A DNA stretch of 64,000 bases from Hysterangium stoloniferum. Its lineage: Eukaryota > Basidiomycota > Agaricomycetes > Hysterangiales > Hysterangiaceae. Positions 58,486 to 64,000 of the stretch are shown piece after piece. The notes under the pieces are model-generated. The model saw only the letters and a program-made list of their open reading frames with translations. It was not told the DNA's origin and did no database searches. Every line of letters begins with the position of its first letter. The first letter of the stretch is position 1. Location of the stretch: assembly GCA_015178975.1 (NCBI GenBank), contig WHVD01000275.1:1-64000 (forward strand). The letters run 5' to 3'. The position numbers and the translations under genes were made by a program.

Positions 58486-59200
58486 TGGAGGAAAAGAGAG
58501 GGGAGGTACACACTGACTGGAGGAAAAGAGAGGGGAGGTACACACGACTGGAAGAAAGAGAGGGAGGTACGCACCGACTGGAGGAAAAGAGAGGGGAGGT
58601 ACACACCGACTGGAAGAAAAGAGAGGAGGTAAGCACCGACTGGAGGAAAAGAGAGGGAGGTACGCACTGACTGGAAGAAAGAGAGGGGAGGTACGCACCG
58701 ACTGGAGGAAAAGAGAGGGGAGATACGCCCACTGGAAGAAAAGAGAGGGAGGTCGATCAGAGGAGGAGGGAGAGAGACGGAAGGAATACACGCACCAACT
58801 GGAGGGCCGATCAGAGCAGAATGCACGCCCAATCGGGCACAAACGGGCACAGTGCATTGCAAACAGCACAGCGCATTGTGAACAGGCGCAGCGCATTGCG
58901 AACAGGCACAGCGCATTGCGAACAGGCACAGCGCATTGCGAACAGGCGCAGTGCATTGCGAACAGGCGCAGCGCATTGCGAACAGGTGCAGCGCATTGCG
59001 AACAGGCGCAGCGCATTGCAAACAGGCGCAGCGCATTGCGAACAGTCGCAGTGCGTTGTGAACAAACGCAGCGCGTTGCGAACAGGCGCGGTACGTGCGC
59101 GCGTTGGCAAACGGAATGTGCTTTGCCGGTTTGTGCCCGAGTGGGCGGCAGGCATGTGCCTGTGGATGGGAGTGGGTGCACGGTGGATGCCCGCTGTGGC
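58486..59200 (+). repeat. Composite repeat, copy B (expanded)
   Basis: Same order as copy A at 52515: 32-bp units (eight to nine), GGAGGGAGAGAGACgGAAGG, then about eleven 20-bp units AACAGGCRCAGCGCATTGCG (58,860-59,085, against two to three in copy A), then GGAATGTGCTTTGCCGGTTT. The 326-codon minus ORF (58450-59430) crosses it and is a repeat translation. Confidence 0.88.
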
Positions 59201-60582
59201 GCGTTCACAGACGCGCTTGAGGCGGAAAGTGATGCAAATGAGAAGCCTGACGATGACAACAACAACTGCGATTTGACTGGCTTCTGAGTAAGAACCTTGC
59301 CCAGGCTCAGCGACGCAAACAACGATGCAAAGGCCTGCCACTGTGCCTCATCCTCTAGACCCTCCTCACTGCGCCATGAGCGCAGGTCACCACCACTGCT
59401 GCCGCCATCCCCCCCACTCATATCGCTCATATTCTAAACACGGGTGCTGTGTCCCTGTCCTTGGCCTTCTTCACCTCTTCCTTTCCCAGCCTGTGTACTG
59501 ATAGTAATGAGACGTCGCTGGACACCCAGCCCCTGTGACAACCCACGAAGCTGTGGGAGCTCGGGTGGGGTGTGTCGACTGGGGAGGCATGCCCCCTGCT
59601 GCTTGCAGCAGAGCCAGAGTGTGCAGACGTAGATGTCCTCGATGTCAATGAGATGGAGGGCGCCGGCCAGCTAAATGCGAACACGTGGGGGGTTATTTTG
59701 AACTGTGAGATGGCTGTGCACTGGATATTAGACCTGGTGAGGTTGTTTGTCATCTCAATGTAATATGCATATCAGGATCAACCACCACATCCACCACTTT
59801 ACTGCTCTCCCCACAAACAAGAATACCCAACACTGGCACACCCTCCAAAGATGACAGTACACAGTGTTGAGAGGGTGGTCACTCTAACAGGCCATGGTGA
59901 GGATACAGTTGGAGTGACTGCAGTTGCATTAAGTGTAGGTTTGTGTGTGTTGGGGGAGGAGGAATGCACATGAACGGTTGGGTCATGATCATCATCGGGT
60001 GTCCACATAAGCACAACCCAGCCATTGCGGCGCAGCCCATCATGAGGAGTGTACTATAAAAAGGAAGAGTGGTCAGCATTAAGACTTAAAAACAAATGTA
60101 AGTAAGCAATACAGTGCGACAACTATCACAGCAAGTCAATGATCAAAGCTTCACAACTAATGCTCAGATGCTCACAGAAGAAAAAAGAACACACTCCTCC
60201 CTTGTTTTGGGTTCAGTTCCAGGATACTCTTCACATACACAGATAGTGAAGGATCCCATAATGCAAACTGTGGATGGATGTGAAAGGTTGAGGATTTGGA
60301 CATATACATAAAATAGAACTGGGGATACAGAGGACGCACCAGAAGTCCAGGAGTCCAATAGAGTGAAGTAGAGCAAGATGAAGCAAGGAAGTCAGTATCA
60401 AAAGAAGTGAAAGGCTGTGTTCAAATAGCCTGACTGAGACCGGGTTGGACAGGTTGATAGGACATGGGTGTATGGCTGGATGAAGTAGCGAATGGTATAG
60501 ATGAGGGGTAGGCGGAAAAAACAAAAGATTATGTAAGTAAGAGGTCACGTGTAAGACAGGGACACGAGGCTTCTAAGGTTGC
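59201..60582. other. No gene recognised
   Basis: Short ORFs on both strands without pattern. EDEAQWQAFASLFASLSLG (minus, about 59,300) could be a small exon, but nothing next to it supports this. Confidence 0.35.
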
Positions 60583-60860
60583 CGAATGGTAACTCATAGA
60601 TATGGGTGCCTGTGGGGTCAATCTTGCCTGGCGCTTCAAATCTGTGTTTGTGGGAATAATCTCATTTACCAAAAATAGAAATTATTATAAATCTTAACAA
60701 TCTGAATGAAACAATGAAACAACATTGATTTGAAAGTGTCTTAACTGTTCCAAAACCTCTGTTTCAAAAACCTGTTTATTGCCGTTCATAAACATGATCC
60801 ATGACTGCTACAGCTATGTATTGGATGCTTACATTTGCCTTTACCTTTACCTTTGTTTAA
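60583..60860 (+). repeat. Dispersed repeat X, copy 3
   Basis: The longest copy: GAATGGTAACTCaTAGATAT through CATGACTGCTACAGCTA to TTTGCCTTTACCTTTACCTT. Compare 53100-53300 and, inverted, 23145-23262. Confidence 0.85.
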
Positions 60861-61315
60861 GTCGCAGAATGCAGCTGCTCTGCATATACACATCAGTAGT
60901 GACGTGGGGGTGTTAGGTAGACAAATTGAAACTTTGGTCACTGTGGGTGCAGCACCTTATGAGTGAATGGCTTTGATGTTGGCCACTATAGATAGAGCAT
61001 CGTCACGACATGACAACTTAAGTAAAAGATACAAAGAGGTGATGTTGGCACATTGGGATCATGGTAAGAACTTTTTCATGACTATGGGAAATATTCTAAT
61101 TGAGGAGCAGAGGACTGCCAGAGGATGATCAAAGATGAAGTTGTAAAAGAAGGTGAACTGACTTCATGCAATGAATTAAAACACAAACACCTAACTTTAG
61201 TATCACGACCGGGGGAAAGAAGAGCGGATAAAGAAACTGGCACAACGTAGCAGAGAAGGTTCGGAAAAAATATCTGATCAAGTAGAACTTGACCTATGAG
61301 TATTGGAGGGTCTAC

Positions 61316-61425
61316 CCATTTGGAGTCTTCTACAAAAACTCTGGAGTCTTCTACAAAAACTCTGGAGTCTTCTACAAAAACTTGGAGTCTTCTACAAAAA
61401 CTTGGAGTCTTCTACAAAAATGAGA
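61316..61425 (+). repeat. Short tandem repeat, 20-21-bp unit
   Basis: GGAGTCTTCTACAAAAACTCT occurs five times; the 20-bp form lacks one base, which moves the frame of the short ORF crossing it. It is about 120 bp upstream of the next gene. Confidence 0.9.
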
Positions 61426-61540
61426 TTTGTCCCAAATTACATAAGCTGAGATTTGTACCACATTACATAAGCCATATGATGTAATAGAGTGAAATGAAGG
61501 TGTGAAGTGACATTGTGACATAATAGTGTGACATTCAGAT

Positions 61541-64000
61541 ATGGCACGGACATCTAGCAGTTTAGATGCATTTTTCTCGCCCAAGGGGCTGGTCAGTAAC
61601 TTTTGTATCTCGCTTCTACCGTTTGCAAGGCCTAATTCGATCATTTCAGCCACTAAAAGTGCATGGAATCAGCCTTACCGTGGTCAACACCATGTCCTAT
61701 TGAAGCGCACATTGGACGATATCGTCGCCGACTTGAGCCTTTCGTATTCTAATTTTGTACCCATAGTACAGAGTTCGGGAACAGGAAAATCTCGCATGGT
61801 TGATCAACTTGCGACCATAGTATTTACATTGCCATTTAATTTGAGATCTTATTCTGATACCTCAGGTTCGCCTCTCCGTGTTGCATCTCGCCATAGACCT
61901 ATCTCTCTTTTTGCCAGGTTATCCTCCTGCTGATGACCCAATTCGGGATTATCTATCAATAAACAACCACCGGGACACGAACGATTCCCTCAGAGGTCGC
62001 TACCTTTTGTTTTTGGAGGTCTTATTCACCCACATTTATGAGATAATCCGCGAGTGGCCAACTCACAAAGATAGAACAACGTTCGCTTCAGAATGGCGTG
62101 AACACTTGAATAAGCAAAGCAAACGTACGGCGATATATAACGAGGTCGTTCGCATATGCAATATTGCGAGACTTTTTTTTTCCACGATGCGAAAGCTTTT
62201 CTCAGGCCCCACTTTAGACAATGAAAGAAGACTCGTCATTTGGTAATTGGGGTTAGTCCATTTAACGTTACTTCTCACCCCCATCAACTTTGACATATCA
62301 TCTATGGACGAACATAGAGACGTTTGGAATGGCATATCAATACCTGAGCGAGGCTGCCCAAAAGGCACTGAATGCCGCCCAGAAGTTGATCGTCGAAGTT
62401 AAGAGGGCAGGGAACATTCCAACCATAACTCCTCCCAACCATCCAGCGGAAGTGGACGTGGTGCTTTATTTTGACGAGAGCCATGGGCTGACGACACAGA
62501 ACACCATAGATAGACCAGCAAGCAACGACACCGTTACTGCGTATGAAACTCTTTGTTGGGCCCTCAATAATTTGCGCAGTGGAGAAAAGCCTAACGATAA
62601 TGTGAAACTCGTAGCTCTCTTTCTATCTACTAGCTTTGATATCGCCACTCCTCCACCTTCCCACTGGGCAGATTGCACTCATTTACAGCCGCCTGTCGTC
62701 GAGCTCCCATTCGATCTTTGGAAGACAAAGTACATCGCGGTCAAGGGGACGCATATGATCGAAGATGTCTGTCGACCCGAATTTATGGTTCGGTTTGGAC
62801 GGCCGTTGTACGTTCCAATTGGCTATACGTCGTTTGTATTGCTGGCTAATGAATAACAGATTCTGGACACGCTGGGAAGTAGGGGACCGTATGGTCCGAA
62901 ACTACATCATCGACTTCGCGCAATCTAAGCTCATTTGCAGCGACAACCCTTCTGATCTTTCCGTCCAAGAAAAGATTGCTGTCTTAGCCAGGCGTTTACT
63001 GGTAGACTTCGAACCGAAACGCGCACCAGCAATCTGGATGGCGAAAGAATTGGTAGCTGGGCATATGCATGTGGTGTACTCTGTTCCGGCTCACCGGGAG
63101 TGTTTGGCGGCGGGTGCTCCATCGGAACCGATCCTGTCTGAGGCTGCTGCTCGGATCATGGCGTCGGACAATTTCGAAACGGCAAAACTTCTCTCAAAGT
63201 ACTTGTCGGATCGCTTAATTACCCGCGACGCACAGGGTAAGCTCGTTGGACGACTACTACTGATACAGGCGTTTGATGCCGCCGTTATTCAACAGTCCGT
63301 AAGAGATAGAATAAGGCCTATCCACTTCAGCACCGTTATTCCGGTCATCGATTTCCTTGCCTCGCTATTCCCTGAACGTTATGAGAAGATGATTTGTGAG
63401 ACCACGCCGGATAATACGCATGGTGCAACCCTGAAAGAAGCGTTCCGAATGCAGTGGTATACTTTACACACTGGGGAAAAGCGGACGACTCAAGCATGAT
63501 TAATGATAGAGGAGCGTGGCTGGCCATGTGTCATGGTATGGCTCTTCAGTGCCATGATTATGAAGACGACATCGACTTCTTTATCCCTGTTTTATACGAT
63601 CGCAGACAGACCTTGAGTCGTTTTGCCATGTCTGCTATCTTGATACAGCTCAAGAATCGCGACAAGGTCCAAGCTGCGATATAAGTGCCTCGGCACTACA
63701 TACTTCACATCCGGAAACCGAGAGCAAAACTCTCGACCGTATATTACAATCATCATGAACCTTGGCCTGAAACGGCACCCATTCGCTAAGCCAAAATTGA
63801 AGGGCTATTCAGCCCCGGTATGGGGAACGCCTGGGGTTGCTGTGGGTGAGGATAATGAGCGAAAACCACTTCCTCGCCAGGAAAAGAAGGCTAAACGTGT
63901 AACACACCCTCGCTATTCTTTTTTGGTAACGGGCTGTTCGGAGAGCGTTTACAGAGTCATCCCGTGCCACCAACACCATATTTACAAAGACCTTCTTGCC
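61541..64000 (+). pseudogene. Crinkler-type P-loop NTPase with REase-like end, frame-broken, runs off the window
   Basis: Exon 1 61541-61865 and exon 2 from 61918 join in phase (SYSDTS to GYPPADDPIRDYL); a later 52-bp intron (62808-62859) is also in phase. Walker A is QSSGTGKSRMVD (residues about 77-88); Walker B is VVLYFDESHG (about 62,460). The C-terminal part has GAWLAMCHGMAL, FFIPVLYDRR and SAILIQLKNR; hhIQxKN is a PD-(D/E)xK (REase) style motif. This fits the NTPase-REase architecture described for Crinkler-like proteins of fungi. No signal peptide seen. One base is missing near 63,449 and the frame changes again near 63,670; after that RPYITIIMNLGL and HPRYSFLVTGCSE, the usual end of the family, run to the edge. 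The junction at 62,244-62,312 is unresolved. Confidence 0.65.

Noticed and set aside
58450-59430. 326-codon minus-strand ORF
   Set aside because: It runs through 32-bp and 20-bp tandem repeats; composition (NALRLFAMRCACSQ-type) is repeat-made.

Overview
The window looks like gene-poor, transposon-rich DNA of an agaricomycete (mushroom-forming basidiomycete). Evidence: introns of about 45-65 bp with GTRNGT donors; a FunK1 fungal-type kinase, a DUF6532 protein, a fungal HNH-nuclease protein, an alpha/beta-hydrolase/NB-ARC protein and a Crinkler-type NTPase, all families expanded in Agaricomycetes; and a chromodomain Ty3 element with tens of short repeats. Species cannot be fixed from the sequence alone.

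Layout. 0.4-1.2 kb: a small five-exon RRM protein (+). 1.8-4.1 kb: a seven-exon DUF6532 protein with a 5' UTR intron (+). 4.8-7.1 kb: a four-exon FunK1 kinase (+). 8.1-9.4 kb: a five-exon HNH protein (-) between two direct copies of a hairpin-forming repeat. 11.2-12.8 kb: an uncharacterised, apparently frame-broken gene (+). 13.6-15.6 kb: a kinase-like gene (-) whose last splice junction is one nucleotide out of phase. 16.3-18.8 kb: a LINE remnant, then a decayed hydrolase/NB-ARC (NLR-type) gene. 19.2-25.1 kb: a copia remnant, a truncated solo LTR, small hypothetical ORFs and a 1.9 kb degenerate minisatellite. 25.6-26.8 kb: a hypothetical gene (-). 26.9-30.05 kb: a LINE truncated inside its reverse transcriptase. 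30-33.6 kb: duplicated segments, a Cys/His-rich ORF and a decayed GTPase.

33.6-40.0 kb is a structurally complete LTR element (CATAT target duplication, TG...CA LTRs, polypurine tract) with no recognisable gag or pol: a large non-autonomous retrotransposon derivative. 40.5-51.9 kb is a Ty3/gypsy chromovirus with two 631-bp LTRs, gag, pol and chromodomain, plus 2.7 kb of extra coding-like sequence after the integrase; it is interrupted by in-frame stops, most of them TGA. 52.5-60.9 kb is a mosaic of dispersed composite repeats, a 13-unit 72-bp satellite, a threefold tandem exon-like module, and a 5'-truncated psi-factor-producing oxygenase (Ppo) pseudogene. 61.5 kb to the window end holds a P-loop NTPase/REase-like (Crinkler-type) gene, frame-broken and running off the end.

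The host genes show no common pathway. The shared theme is lineage-expanded, fast-turnover families (signalling kinases, NLR-like proteins, nucleases) inside decaying transposon DNA. Intact-looking genes are the RRM, DUF6532, FunK1 and HNH genes; most others carry breaks. All exon coordinates were worked out by eye from splice signals and reading frame.
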